This document shows, one piece after another, positions 34,908-42,019 of a stretch of DNA of 64,000 nucleotides. The position numbers and the translations under genes are program-made. The notes beneath the pieces were generated by a model that was given only the letters and a program-made list of their open reading frames with translations, had not been told where the DNA came from and made no database searches. The DNA lies in the NCBI GenBank assembly GCA_016705365.1, contig JADIYI010000008.1, positions 310,001-374,000 of the forward strand. Reading direction: 5' to 3'. The stretch is from Gammaproteobacteria bacterium (GTDB taxonomy: Bacteria; Pseudomonadota; Gammaproteobacteria; Pseudomonadales; UBA5518). Each line of letters begins with the position of its first letter. Position 1 is the first letter of the stretch.

Positions 34908-35195
34908 CTAAAGCTCTCGCGCCAAACGTAATGCGGTCTTGATGTCTGCGGCCTGCGTGGACTTATCACCGCCTGCCAGCAATACAATCAACTCGCGCTT
35001 CTGCCGAGTGAAGTACACCCGGTATCCCGGTCCGTAGTCGATCCGCATTTCGGACACGCCCTCACCGACCGGTTTCATGTCTCCAGCGTTTCCACCCGCC
35101 AGCCGCTCTATTCGAGCCTGCACACGAGCTCGAGCGCGCAAGTCTCGAAGCTCATCGAGCCAGATTGCAAACGTCTCGGTCTTGCGGATCGCCAT
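34908..35195 (-). CDS. RelE/HigB-type toxin (Gp49 killer family)
   Basis: 95 residues: FAIWLDELRDLRARARVQARIERL, VGEGVSEMRIDYGPGYRVYFTRQ and LIVLLAGGDKSTQAADI, the whole RelE-fold signature of the addiction-module killer family. Expected to cleave mRNA on the ribosome. ATG 35195. Undamaged. Toxin-first gene order. Confidence 0.88.
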   Translation of the reverse strand: MAIRKTETFAIWLDELRDLRARARVQARIERLAGGNAGDMKPVGEGVSEMRIDYGPGYRVYFTRQKRELIVLLAGGDKSTQAADIKTALRLAREL

Positions 35196-35255
35196 GTCGC
35201 CACTGTATCCGCCAGGCTACATTACGTCAACGACCTAATCTGGTGGGTCTTTGAC

Positions 35256-35315
35256 GCCGAACGCCGAAACTCGGCCGCGTCGCGAAGCGGCGTCGGCTGG
35301 AATGAAGTGTTGGAC
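35256..35315 (-). repeat. attC site G
   Basis: GCCGAAC ... GTTGGAC, 60 bp; long inner stem CGGCCGCGTCGC / GCGGCGTCGGCTG around GAA. Closes the single-helix protein cassette. Confidence 0.8.
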
Positions 35316-35357
35316 ACTAACGCTGTGGTCTATCGCCGGTCTTCTCATCGACGAAGC

Positions 35358-35906
35358 TCATTGGACCGTGATCTCCAGCGAGTCAGAGACCGGCTCACTT
35401 GCTGTCGGTTCGAACGCTGCATCGAGTTTGAGCACACTGAGCGAGATACGGCTCGTGCCGGGTCGAACGGCACGCAGCACGATACGGTTGCGAGTGGGGA
35501 CACCCGGCGTCGATTCGAGTTGTGTCTCCAGACTGCTCGAATTGCTCGATTTCATCGTCAGGGCGGAAGCCGCAACGGAATACCAGCCAAGAGACCGTTC
35601 CCCAAGGAAGATCCAGTCGCCACCGAGGCGGTAGAAGCCGAATTCCGCAACCGATACATCGACCGTGACCTGCGTACCGACCGGTAGACGAGGTAGTAGC
35701 ACCTTCTGGTACCCACCAAGTCCTGGGTGGAATCGAGGTTCCGTGACGTCGTCTTCGCTTGCACCTCTGATTTGGTCTACCTCCAACTGAATTCGACCTG
35801 CCTCGGTGTCGCCGCGGAAGTTATTCTGATACATCCAATAGCCAATCAGGAACAGTGCTGTGAGCACTACGACGGTCAGTCGAGCAAGCGCGGAGGTTCT
35901 TGTCAC
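35358..35906 (-). CDS. Single-helix membrane-anchored protein of unknown function
   Basis: 182 residues. N-terminal anchor LARLTVVVLTALFLIGYWM, then a periplasmic beta-rich domain without Cys: VLLPRLPVGTQVTVDVSV, EFGFYRLGGDWIFLGERS, RNRIVLRAVRPGTSRISLSVLK. Start GTG 35906. No family recognised. Single-gene cassette; lower GC than the core genes. Confidence 0.6.
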   Translation of the reverse strand: MTRTSALARLTVVVLTALFLIGYWMYQNNFRGDTEAGRIQLEVDQIRGASEDDVTEPRFHPGLGGYQKVLLPRLPVGTQVTVDVSVAEFGFYRLGGDWIFLGERSLGWYSVAASALTMKSSNSSSLETQLESTPGVPTRNRIVLRAVRPGTSRISLSVLKLDAAFEPTASEPVSDSLEITVQ

Positions 35907-35918
35907 GCCAGATGATAT

Positions 35919-36017
35919 GTCTAACGTCGTGGTTCAGCGGCCCGGCAGGGCGGCGGCAAACTTGCGCATGCAAGTTTGATGACGCCCTGTTGGGTACGCT
36001 GCAACCACTTGTTATGC
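35919..36017 (-). repeat. attC site H
   Basis: GTCTAAC ... GTTATGC, 99 bp; outer arms GGTTCAGCG / CGCTGCAACC with an extra C, and an internal perfect AAACTTGC-GCAT-GCAAGTTT hairpin. Closes the nucleotidyltransferase cassette, whose stop codon lies inside the site. Confidence 0.85.
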
Positions 36018-36818
36018 GGCACCAGTGTTTCCCTCTGCAACAGCCCGCCGAAAGATCTCATTGAGTTCGGCACGGACCTCTTTGCCCTCCAGGAGATCCG
36101 GCCTTCCCTGGCCTGAGAACTGCTCGCCATGCCGCTCGAGTTCGGATTCAATGAAAGCGCCAATTTCTGGTATCGGCTCGCCGAGGCCTAGCTCAGACGT
36201 TCGGCTCTTCAACTCCAATAGCTCAGCGATGCTGTTGCGCAGCTGATGCGGCGCGACGGCCTCAACCAACTTCTCGAATTGGACCGGCGGAATGCCGAGG
36301 CCAGCTTCGATATAGCGTATCGCAAGCAAGGGCCTGAGCACGTAGAAGTATTTCTTGAGACGAACCCTGTCGTGGAACAGGTATTCTCGCGCGTTACGCC
36401 GAGCCATGTGGCTGTAGTGATAGCACAGCGCAGTGGCATTGAACGCGCGCGGTGCAAGGTCGCGAAGGCTCCGAGCCAACGAACCCTCCTCGATATAGGT
36501 GATCGGACTATGCAGCCACTCAAAGAGTGCGCCGTTGGTTCGCGTGAAGAGATAGAGCGCCTTCCGGACGTCCCAGCCTGAGCAGTCGATATCATCGACG
36601 ATGGGATACTCAACCACGTCTCTCCGTCGCTCGACATCGAATGACAGGTACCACTCGGGTTTTCTGACGTAGATGAAGCGCACATCATAGTCGGAATCCG
36701 GTGACGCGAAATTCCATGCGCGACTTCCCGATTCGCACGCATAGGGAATCCGAATCGAATGCTCCGACTCTGCCTTTCGAAGGCGTTTGAGAATTTCGTC
36801 TCGAACTAAGATCTCCAC
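36012..36818 (-). CDS. Predicted nucleotidyltransferase (COG3541/RlaP type)
   Basis: 268 residues. DNA-polymerase-beta-like catalytic motif ESGSRAWNFASPDSDYDVRFIY (GSR then DxD) at residues 30-52, then KALYLFTRTNGALFEWLHSP and YFYVLRPLLAIRYIE, matching the COG3541 family. Substrate unknown; some members sit near RNA repair or defence genes. GTG 36818. The last codons lie within attC site H. Confidence 0.8.
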   Translation of the reverse strand: MEILVRDEILKRLRKAESEHSIRIPYACESGSRAWNFASPDSDYDVRFIYVRKPEWYLSFDVERRRDVVEYPIVDDIDCSGWDVRKALYLFTRTNGALFEWLHSPITYIEEGSLARSLRDLAPRAFNATALCYHYSHMARRNAREYLFHDRVRLKKYFYVLRPLLAIRYIEAGLGIPPVQFEKLVEAVAPHQLRNSIAELLELKSRTSELGLGEPIPEIGAFIESELERHGEQFSGQGRPDLLEGKEVRAELNEIFRRAVAEGNTGAA

Positions 36819-36868
36819 GACCTAACTACCAAAAGAGATTGTCGGGACGAGACGGAGAGTGAGGTGCC

Positions 36869-36946
36869 GCATAACGACGAAGCTCAGCCGCGGCGGTTGA
36901 GGAGCGAAGCGACGAGACCGACGTCGGCTGCAGCGATTTGTTGGGT
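36869..36946 (-). repeat. attC site I
   Basis: GCATAAC ... GTTGGGT, 78 bp; arms GCTCAGCCG / CGGCTGCAGC with a bulged C: the best example of this site family in the array. Closes the third HigBA-type cassette. Confidence 0.9.
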
Positions 36947-36956
36947 TGCACACGCT

Positions 36957-37214
36957 TTACGCTGCAGATTCACGCTGGACGTCCCAAGATGGAAAAACGA
37001 GAACGGCAGGATGACAGCGGAGAGCACGCGCAAGAATCTTTGCACGCTCGACGCCGAGGTTAACCCGCTCCCGCTCAATTGCGGAAATTGTGGATTGTGG
37101 GATACCCGTTAGCTGTGCGAGTTGGTTCTGACTCAACTCTTGTAGCTCCCGCATAATCCGGACGGAATCACCGACCGAGACATTTACCCGCTGTTTGGAT
37201 CGTTGCATCTTCAT
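36957..37214 (-). CDS. XRE-family antitoxin
   Basis: 85 residues: MRELQELSQNQLAQLTGIP followed by QSTISAIERERVNLG, a helix-turn-helix of the XRE type, with KILARALRCHPAVLVFP at the end. ATG 37214. Begins 3 bp after the toxin stop. Intact HigA-like antitoxin of the module in this cassette. Confidence 0.88.
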   Translation of the reverse strand: MKMQRSKQRVNVSVGDSVRIMRELQELSQNQLAQLTGIPQSTISAIERERVNLGVERAKILARALRCHPAVLVFPSWDVQRESAA

Positions 37215-37217
37215 ACG

Positions 37218-37499
37218 CTACTTCCTGCGATAATCGTGCGCGGAAACCCGCACGACTTCCACGCATATGCTTTCCTTCAATACCCTATAAATCACCCTGT
37301 ATTGCTGGTTCAACCGTGATGATCGGTGCTCAGCCCAATCTCCTGCAAGCGCCTCGTCGTTGAAGCCGCGAATCTTGCGTAGCCCAGGTGGGCCAGAAAT
37401 CCGTACCACATCCTTCCACTTCTCGTAGCGCTTCAGGACCTCGGTGGGAAGCCCATCGAGTTGCTTCGCTGCAGACCGGCTTTCAAAGACTTCCCACAT
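37218..37499 (-). CDS. RelE/HigB-type toxin
   Basis: 93 residues from ATG 37499: MWEVFESRSAAKQLDGLP, VLKRYEKWKDVVRISGPPGLR, SSRLNQQYRVIYRVL and VEVVRVSAHDYRRK, the complete RelE-fold with the C-terminal H-x-Y. Upstream frame to 37553 crosses the attC and is not used. A perfect palindrome GGTATATACC (37509-37518) lies 9 bp before the ATG and could be the operator. Confidence 0.87.
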   Translation of the reverse strand: MWEVFESRSAAKQLDGLPTEVLKRYEKWKDVVRISGPPGLRKIRGFNDEALAGDWAEHRSSRLNQQYRVIYRVLKESICVEVVRVSAHDYRRK

Positions 37500-37508
37500 G
37501 CAGTGTAT

Positions 37509-37518
37509 GGTATATACC
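37509..37518. promoter_or_regulatory. Palindrome GGTATATACC before the toxin gene
   Basis: 10-bp perfect palindrome just upstream of the toxin ATG; candidate operator or promoter element. The GTATATAC core recurs before brnT. Confidence 0.35.
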
Positions 37519-37547
37519 TTAAATGATATGTCAAGCGAGATTCTGCA

Positions 37548-37633
37548 ACCCAACGCCTGAGGTAACCGGCGGCATTGTGTGGCGCGACGAAGGAGCGACG
37601 CGCAATGACGTCCGGTTGACCGATTTGTTGTGC
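37548..37633 (-). repeat. attC site J
   Basis: ACCCAAC ... GTTGTGC, 86 bp; arms GGTAACCGG / CCGGTTGACC with an extra G, and an internal long stem. Closes the cassette with only a doubtful gene. Confidence 0.82.
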
Positions 37634-37634
37634 G

Positions 37635-37910
37635 TCAGAATGATCCAAACCCGCAGCGCTGCGCAAGGGGTGGAAGAAACGGGAACGGTGCGCCGAACCC
37701 GGAGTGGCAAAGAGCCCGCGCGCCCTCTGACGGGATGGGCCTGGAGCGTGACCCAAACGGGTGACCGCAGAGGGAAATGACAGCCCTGACGATTCTGTAA
37801 ACCGAGGCATGATGCGGATCCCCGAAATGGCGGTGGGAGAACACGCGCGGACGTGCGAACCAGGAATTACGCGCATGCGGTGTTCCATAATTCGGCGGTG
37901 AAGCGGCCAT
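37635..37910 (-). CDS. Doubtful cassette ORF
   Basis: A 91-codon frame from ATG 37910 to a stop just inside site J (end GFGSF). Composition is Pro/Arg/Ser/His-rich without hydrophobic core, and another frame from 37888 is also open, so coding is uncertain. No family recognised. The cassette between sites J and K (37634-37930) contains no better gene and may be non-coding. Confidence 0.2.
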   Translation of the reverse strand: MAASPPNYGTPHARNSWFARPRVFSHRHFGDPHHASVYRIVRAVISLCGHPFGSRSRPIPSEGARALCHSGFGAPFPFLPPLAQRCGFGSF

Positions 37911-37930
37911 CAGACTCGATTCATTGTGAC

Positions 37931-38002
37931 GCACAACGCCTGAGCTCAGTCGCCGGCAGCCCGCGTAGCGGGATGACGGTCGGCTGCAGCGATTTGTTGG
38001 GC
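37931..38002 (-). repeat. attC site K
   Basis: GCACAAC ... GTTGGGC, 72 bp; arms GAGCTCAGTCG / CGGCTGCAGC plus inner stem GCCCGC/GCGGG. Closes the methyltransferase cassette. Confidence 0.88.
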
Positions 38003-38004
38003 AT

Positions 38005-38862
38005 TCAAGCCGTTGCCACCAGCAATTCTTCGGAATTGTTTGGTGGACGCAAACCATCTGTTCTGCCTGCGAAGTAGCGTTCCGCCAGATCGGCAGCCGA
38101 CACATGCTGTACATTCTCAAACCCTGCCTCGCGGGCAAGAGCCATTATCTCGTTAGGCTTGAAGAAGCTAATCCAGGGCGTGCCACTGGCGCGTGCACCT
38201 TCTGCAGCGCGCTCGACGCCAATGCGTATCTCAGGATCTAGCATTTCAATTGGGCACAGGAATGACATGACAAATGTGGAACCAGACGCGAACGTTGCAA
38301 TTTGGCGTAAGGTCGCCATGATTGCATCTTTGGTCAGATACATGCTTACACCGGTGGATGTTACGACTGCTGGGCGCTTAGCGTCGAAACCTGATGCAAC
38401 CAGCCGCTCTAACAAGTTGTTGCCGGCCTCGAAGTCCACTGGCACGAGCTTGAGGTGATCGGCAATACCAAAGCCAGTAGCCAAAAGGCGCTGGCGCTTC
38501 CACTCTTGAGATTCCGGCTGATCCAGTTCGAAGACGCGTAGTTGAGATGCAAGTTTTGGCTTACGTTGTGCAAATGAATCCAAGCCCGCGCCGAGAAGAA
38601 CATACTGACCAACACCACTCGCAACTTGCTCCTCGACCAAATCTTCGATGAAACGAGCTCGCGCCAAAATGGCAGCCCGGAACGGCTTTGTGAACAGGCT
38701 CATGTCCGGACGGTTACGCCAATCATCATCTGGTGCGACCAGCTTCAAGCCGACTTCATCTTCAAATACGTGTGGCGGCTCATCTACTTGTACATGCAAC
38801 GCCCGCCATAGCGCGGTGCGAACGGCTGTATTGTCTGGTTCTGCGGCGTGTTCGTCTTGCAT
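38005..38862 (-). CDS. Leucine-carboxyl-methyltransferase-family SAM enzyme
   Basis: 285 residues of the PPM1/COG3315 family: RARFIEDLVEEQVASGVGQYVLLGAGLDSFA with the SAM-binding loop, RVFELDQPESQEWKR, TGVSMYLTKDAIMATL. Bacterial members methylate carboxyl or hydroxyl groups of small molecules or polyketide intermediates. ATG 38862 has GAGAGGACT directly upstream; the frame to 38895 enters the attC. Single-gene cassette. Confidence 0.85.
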   Translation of the reverse strand: MQDEHAAEPDNTAVRTALWRALHVQVDEPPHVFEDEVGLKLVAPDDDWRNRPDMSLFTKPFRAAILARARFIEDLVEEQVASGVGQYVLLGAGLDSFAQRKPKLASQLRVFELDQPESQEWKRQRLLATGFGIADHLKLVPVDFEAGNNLLERLVASGFDAKRPAVVTSTGVSMYLTKDAIMATLRQIATFASGSTFVMSFLCPIEMLDPEIRIGVERAAEGARASGTPWISFFKPNEIMALAREAGFENVQHVSAADLAERYFAGRTDGLRPPNNSEELLVATA

Positions 38863-38878
38863 AGTCCTCTCTCTTGAT

Positions 38879-38939
38879 GCCCAACGTTCGCGCATCAGGC
38901 GCGCGCGTCAGCGCGTCGCTCTGCATGCGCTTGTTAGGG
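38879..38939 (-). repeat. attC site L
   Basis: GCCCAAC ... GTTAGGG, 61 bp; arms GCGCATCAG / CTGCATGCGC with extra C. Closes the DUF2269 cassette. Confidence 0.85.
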
Positions 38940-38961
38940 CTCAAGCGACTTCCAACGGAGG

Positions 38962-39552
38962 TTACTTAGACTGCTCCTGCTCAACGCCCCACGGGTAGAG
39001 CCTTGGTATGTAGATTGTCAGGGCAGTCGCAATCACGAGCGACGCTACGGCGCCGGCAATGAACAATACCCAAGTGCCTGGCTTAATTACGCCGAGAGCT
39101 ACGATCAAGAAGAGAATCGGCAGATCGAGAAAGTGGGTAAACGTAGCCACGCTTTCGGCGCGCGCCTGCTCGAGTTGAGCAGTGAATCTACCCACCTTCT
39201 GGGCTTCGTTCGTGAGCCTGCGCAACCGCATGAAGTAGAGCCTCGTGATGGTGTTCCCTTCGATGAATTCGAAAGCAAACAGAGCCACCATTCCGGCTAG
39301 CCACGGTATTTTCATGAAACCGCAACCGCCGAAGAATTCGACAATCAGCCAGGTTCCCGAGACTAAGAGAAGAATTGCACCGGGTACGACGACCCCGTCA
39401 TAAAACACAGCGATGTTGCGCACCGCCTCGGCAAAACGGGGCAGCTCGCGCACTTGACGAGAGCGCAAGTCGCAGAGCCAAACAGCGATAAGACCTCCAC
39501 CCATCAGGATTGCGCCCAATACATGCAAAAACTTGAGAAGTGCATAGGTCAT
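38962..39552 (-). CDS. DUF2269-family membrane protein
   Basis: 196 residues with five membrane segments. LKFLHVLGAILMGGGLIAVW at the N terminus carries the conserved His of this family, AVFYDGVVVPGAILLLVSGTWL and LDLPILFLIVALGVIKPGTW follow. Function unknown. ATG 39552. Single-gene cassette. Confidence 0.75.
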   Translation of the reverse strand: MTYALLKFLHVLGAILMGGGLIAVWLCDLRSRQVRELPRFAEAVRNIAVFYDGVVVPGAILLLVSGTWLIVEFFGGCGFMKIPWLAGMVALFAFEFIEGNTITRLYFMRLRRLTNEAQKVGRFTAQLEQARAESVATFTHFLDLPILFLIVALGVIKPGTWVLFIAGAVASLVIATALTIYIPRLYPWGVEQEQSK

Positions 39553-39568
39553 AGGTGCTTGCTTCGAG

Positions 39569-39625
39569 CCCTAACACCGGAAATAAGCCGCCGCGTCAGC
39601 GGTCGGCTTGATTGAATAGTTGGGC
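39569..39625 (-). repeat. attC site M
   Basis: CCCTAAC ... GTTGGGC, 57 bp; arms AATAAGCCG / CGGCTTGATT. First of the CGGCTT-type sites at the right end. The gene of its cassette stops inside it. Confidence 0.88.
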
Positions 39626-39919
39626 GGCTGCCCGCGAAACGAAATGAATATGCTCGTCGACGGTGGTGCTCATGTAGTTCCCGACAGGCGCGAATTTTGG
39701 GTTCTTATGAGCGAATGGATTGGCCCCGAGCCACTCAACGAAGATCGACGTTGAAGCCAAAATGTTGTCTCTGACGATCCATTCAATGAAATCAGGGTCG
39801 AGTTCTAGGTGATCGCGTGAGTCACCAAGCATCACGACTCGAGCTTCCTTGTTGCCGTCCGGCGTCGGGACTCGGACGATGTCACCGAGATGCATTTTTG
39901 AGCCGTCGTCATACTTCAT
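39596..39919 (-). CDS. Unknown cassette protein
   Basis: 107 residues from ATG 39919: KMHLGDIVRVPTPDGNKEARVVMLGD, then FIEWIVRDNILASTSIFVEWLG and KFAPVGNYMST. A compact soluble protein with an SH3-like beginning (GDIVRVP). I have a vague memory of similar short proteins in other gammaproteobacteria; no function. Its final residues (FNQADR) are encoded by attC site M. Confidence 0.6.
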   Translation of the reverse strand: MKYDDGSKMHLGDIVRVPTPDGNKEARVVMLGDSRDHLELDPDFIEWIVRDNILASTSIFVEWLGANPFAHKNPKFAPVGNYMSTTVDEHIHFVSRAAAQLFNQADR

Positions 39920-39925
39920 GCTGCT

Positions 39926-40032
39926 GCCCAACACCTGAGTTAAGCCGGGACGCGTAGCGGCTCGGCGGTGTGGTACACGATACCGCGCAAGCCGAGCCGC
40001 GAAGCGGTCTCGGCTTGAACGAATAGTTATAC
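39926..40032 (-). repeat. attC site N
   Basis: GCCCAAC ... GTTATAC, 107 bp; arms GTTAAGCCG / CGGCTTGAAC; the centre holds a second GCCGAG/CTCGGC stem, so it looks like a site with a partial internal duplication. Closes the mntP cassette. Confidence 0.85.
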
Positions 40033-40656
40033 GGCACCTGCTGGAGTCACATATGCAGTCTCAGACACAGCTGGGATCTTGCGCTCTGCCGATAAGTGCT
40101 CGTGCAAAATTGTGGCGCCAACTGCGATCAACACGATCCCGCCTAATATCTCTGCACGTTTTCCGGCAAGAGCGCCAAGAATTCGGCCCAGCATTATTCC
40201 GAGTGTCACCATCACTAATGTAGTGAGGCCGATCACCAAAGCTACGAACGCGATATTGACGTCCAGAAACGCAAGTCCGACTCCAACTGCCATTGCGTCG
40301 ATGCTGGTCGCGAATCCAGTTGCGGCGAGGCTCCAGAAACCATCTGGACGGCCAACACCATCAGGAGAACCTTCTGCGCTCTCAGATTTGAGCCCGGCGT
40401 AGATCATGTGGATTCCGAGCATGCTGAGCAGAGTGAATGCGACCCAGTGATCCCACTCGCTGATGTAATTTGCTGCTGCCAAGCCTAATAGCCAACCAAT
40501 GACAGGGGTCAAGCCTTCAATCGTGCCGAAGATTACGCCAGCGCGGAGTGCATCTGGAAAGCGGGGCTTGTGCATTGCGGCGCCCTTACCGACCGCTGCA
40601 GCAAAGGCATCAGTTGACATGGCAAGGGCGATAAGAATGATGGAAAGCAGGCTCAA
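40027..40656 (-). CDS. mntP: Manganese efflux pump MntP
   Basis: 209 residues with six membrane helices and the two conserved acidic motifs of MntP: ALAMSTDAFAAAVGKG near the N terminus and ATGFATSIDAMAVGVGLAF in the fourth helix. Exports Mn2+. Start TTG 40656 is supported by GGAG eight bases upstream. I looked for a yybP-ykoY riboswitch in the 90 bases before it and saw none. A metal-efflux gene in a mobile cassette is notable. The stop lies within site N. Confidence 0.9.
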   Translation of the reverse strand: MSLLSIILIALAMSTDAFAAAVGKGAAMHKPRFPDALRAGVIFGTIEGLTPVIGWLLGLAAANYISEWDHWVAFTLLSMLGIHMIYAGLKSESAEGSPDGVGRPDGFWSLAATGFATSIDAMAVGVGLAFLDVNIAFVALVIGLTTLVMVTLGIMLGRILGALAGKRAEILGGIVLIAVGATILHEHLSAERKIPAVSETAYVTPAGAV

Positions 40657-40749
40657 CGAATTCTCCGCCTAGGGCAGTTCTGGAAGGTAATGATAGCCGG
40701 AGGGTGGCGAGAACGAAGGTTGCAAGACGTCTCGCGAGTCTCTAGTGCC

Positions 40750-40807
40750 GTATAACGTCAGAGTTAAGCCGCGTGCGCAGCACGTCGGCTTGAACGAAAA
40801 GTTATGC
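40750..40807 (-). repeat. attC site O
   Basis: GTATAAC ... GTTATGC, 58 bp; arms GTTAAGCCG / CGGCTTGAAC, nearly identical to the classical short attC of aadA-type cassettes. Encodes the C-terminal tail of the next protein. Confidence 0.9.
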
Positions 40808-41201
40808 CAGCGGCAACGCAGAAGCATATGCCCGAAAGCAACCCAAGCGAAGCAGCCAACAAGGGAATAGCCCCGCTGACCTCAAATTGTGGAGCAACCA
40901 GCGAGGAATAGACTGGCACCGCAAGAAGCGAAGCAACTACAGTTCCAGAGCATATATTTGGGCGCGTGAGTTCGCCGCGAGCTCGAAGCCAAAGTATGTA
41001 GGGGAGCGCGAAGACAAGCATTGCCACGTAGCTATATGGAAGGATGAAGGCAACGAGACCAGTAAGGGCACCCCAACCCTTAAAATGAACGAAGCTACCC
41101 ACCAAGTGAATAGCCAGAGTTGATAGTAGAGCGAGGATAAGAGGTACGGACATAGCCGTAGCGAGCACGGCAAACCAGATTGGGCGTCGATGTTGGTTCA
41201 T
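40764..41201 (-). CDS. Four-helix membrane protein, paralog 1
   Basis: 145 residues, four membrane segments. MNQHRRPIWFAVLATAMSVP opens it and FCVAAGITFRSSRRAAHAA ends it. It aligns end to end with the protein of the next cassette (MSQHSRPLVVGALASSFAVP ... FCVGAGITVRPSGRR). The last 11 residues are translated from attC site O. Function unknown. ATG 41201. Confidence 0.6.
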   Translation of the reverse strand: MNQHRRPIWFAVLATAMSVPLILALLSTLAIHLVGSFVHFKGWGALTGLVAFILPYSYVAMLVFALPYILWLRARGELTRPNICSGTVVASLLAVPVYSSLVAPQFEVSGAIPLLAASLGLLSGICFCVAAGITFRSSRRAAHAA

Positions 41202-41205
41202 AGAG

Positions 41206-41263
41206 GCATAACGCTGGAGTTAAGCGGCGCCGGTACGGCGTCCGCTTGGACGAACTGTTATGC
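41206..41263 (-). repeat. attC site P
   Basis: GCATAAC ... GTTATGC, 58 bp; arms GTTAAGCGG / CCGCTTGGAC. Encodes the tail VRPSGRRTGAA of the next protein. Confidence 0.88.
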
Positions 41264-41672
41264 CGGCACCGACGCAAAAAGCCGCTGCCGATACGAAACC
41301 ATACACTGCTCCTGGCATGAGGGACTTCAGCGCTGCTTGCTGTGCGACCCAGAGAGCAAAAGCTTTGTCGTTCATTTGAGGATAGTAAGAGCTATCTAGC
41401 GTGTAGAGCCCAAGCGCTAATGCGCCTAGCACCGTGCCGAGTAGGCACATGTAGATCGCGTTTAGCCTACCAAAACGGCGAAACAACAACGCCAAGGGCA
41501 CCGCAACAAGGCAGGTCGTGGGAACCGTAATTAGCACGCCAACGAAGAAGACAAGTATGGGCGGAGTCATGACGCTCATGGTGGAGAACGTCATGAGTAG
41601 CGCCATGAGCGCGGGTACAGCAAAGCTGGATGCCAAAGCTCCTACGACGAGAGGACGAGAGTGTTGGCTCAT
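41220..41672 (-). CDS. Four-helix membrane protein, paralog 2
   Basis: 150 residues from ATG 41672 (MSQHSRPLVVGALASSFAVP), four membrane segments, ending in FCVGAGITVRPSGRRTGAA. Paralog of the neighbouring cassette protein; likely arose by cassette duplication or sequential capture of related cassettes. The open frame back to 41804 crosses the recombination site and is not used. Right-most gene of the array. Confidence 0.6.
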   Translation of the reverse strand: MSQHSRPLVVGALASSFAVPALMALLMTFSTMSVMTPPILVFFVGVLITVPTTCLVAVPLALLFRRFGRLNAIYMCLLGTVLGALALGLYTLDSSYYPQMNDKAFALWVAQQAALKSLMPGAVYGFVSAAAFCVGAGITVRPSGRRTGAA

Positions 41673-41676
41673 AGAG

Positions 41677-41799
41677 GCATAACTAATAATTCGGACTCTA
41701 ATGCGAAGCAGATTATCACGTCGAATGTGACGTGTAATCCGATGAGCCTTGCTCCAAGCATTTGAGTTCAATCGGATTGTGCTCGCTGACATGTTGTAA
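41677..41799 (-). other. Terminal core site GCATAAC with attC/attI-like hairpin
   Basis: GCATAAC 41677-41683 is the recombination core upstream of the last cassette. To its right lies an imperfect hairpin GATTATCACGTC (41711-41722) / GACGTGTAATC (41729-41739) with a bulged T, and GTTGTAA at 41793-41799. This could be a long degenerate attC or a relic of attI. The 41800-42019 stretch beyond shows no gene and no integrase fragment. Confidence 0.4.
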
Positions 41800-42019
41800 C
41801 GCATACCTGTTTCTCGGTGCTATCCCGTCACGCGAAGATTGTCGCTGATCAAGCCCTGCGAATAGTCATGTTTGCCGACTACCGGCCATGCGATGCTGCC
41901 GGCGCGGATCGACTCATTGCTCACCGCTTGTTCATCGCTTCAGGGAATCTGTCGTGGCTTCGATTGGGTCCAAGTCCCGTCAAATACGCGTTGGCGTGTT
42001 CGGGTGCCGGCAAATTTTT

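Larger units (their letters stand above)
30177..41683 (-). mobile_element. Integron gene-cassette array without integrase (CALIN)
   Basis: About 11.5 kb in which short genes, almost all on the minus strand, alternate with imperfect palindromes of 57-107 bp (one 212 bp). These end in RYYYAAC on the left and GTTRRRY on the right of the plus strand and have a bulged base in the stem: the hallmarks of attC sites. Reading direction of cassettes is right to left, so an integrase would be expected beyond about 41.7 kb; the 336 bp there and the TonB operon that follows contain none. I count 16 attC sites, one disrupted site and a terminal half-site. Confidence 0.9.

Noticed and set aside
40657..40749. 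Possible yybP-ykoY manganese riboswitch before mntP
   Set aside because: The short leader lacks the conserved loop sequences and is bounded by an attC.
41684..42019. Search for an integrase or its fragments right of the array
   Set aside because: Translated both strands by eye; no tyrosine-recombinase motif (R, HxxR, Y boxes) or IntI-specific patch seen.
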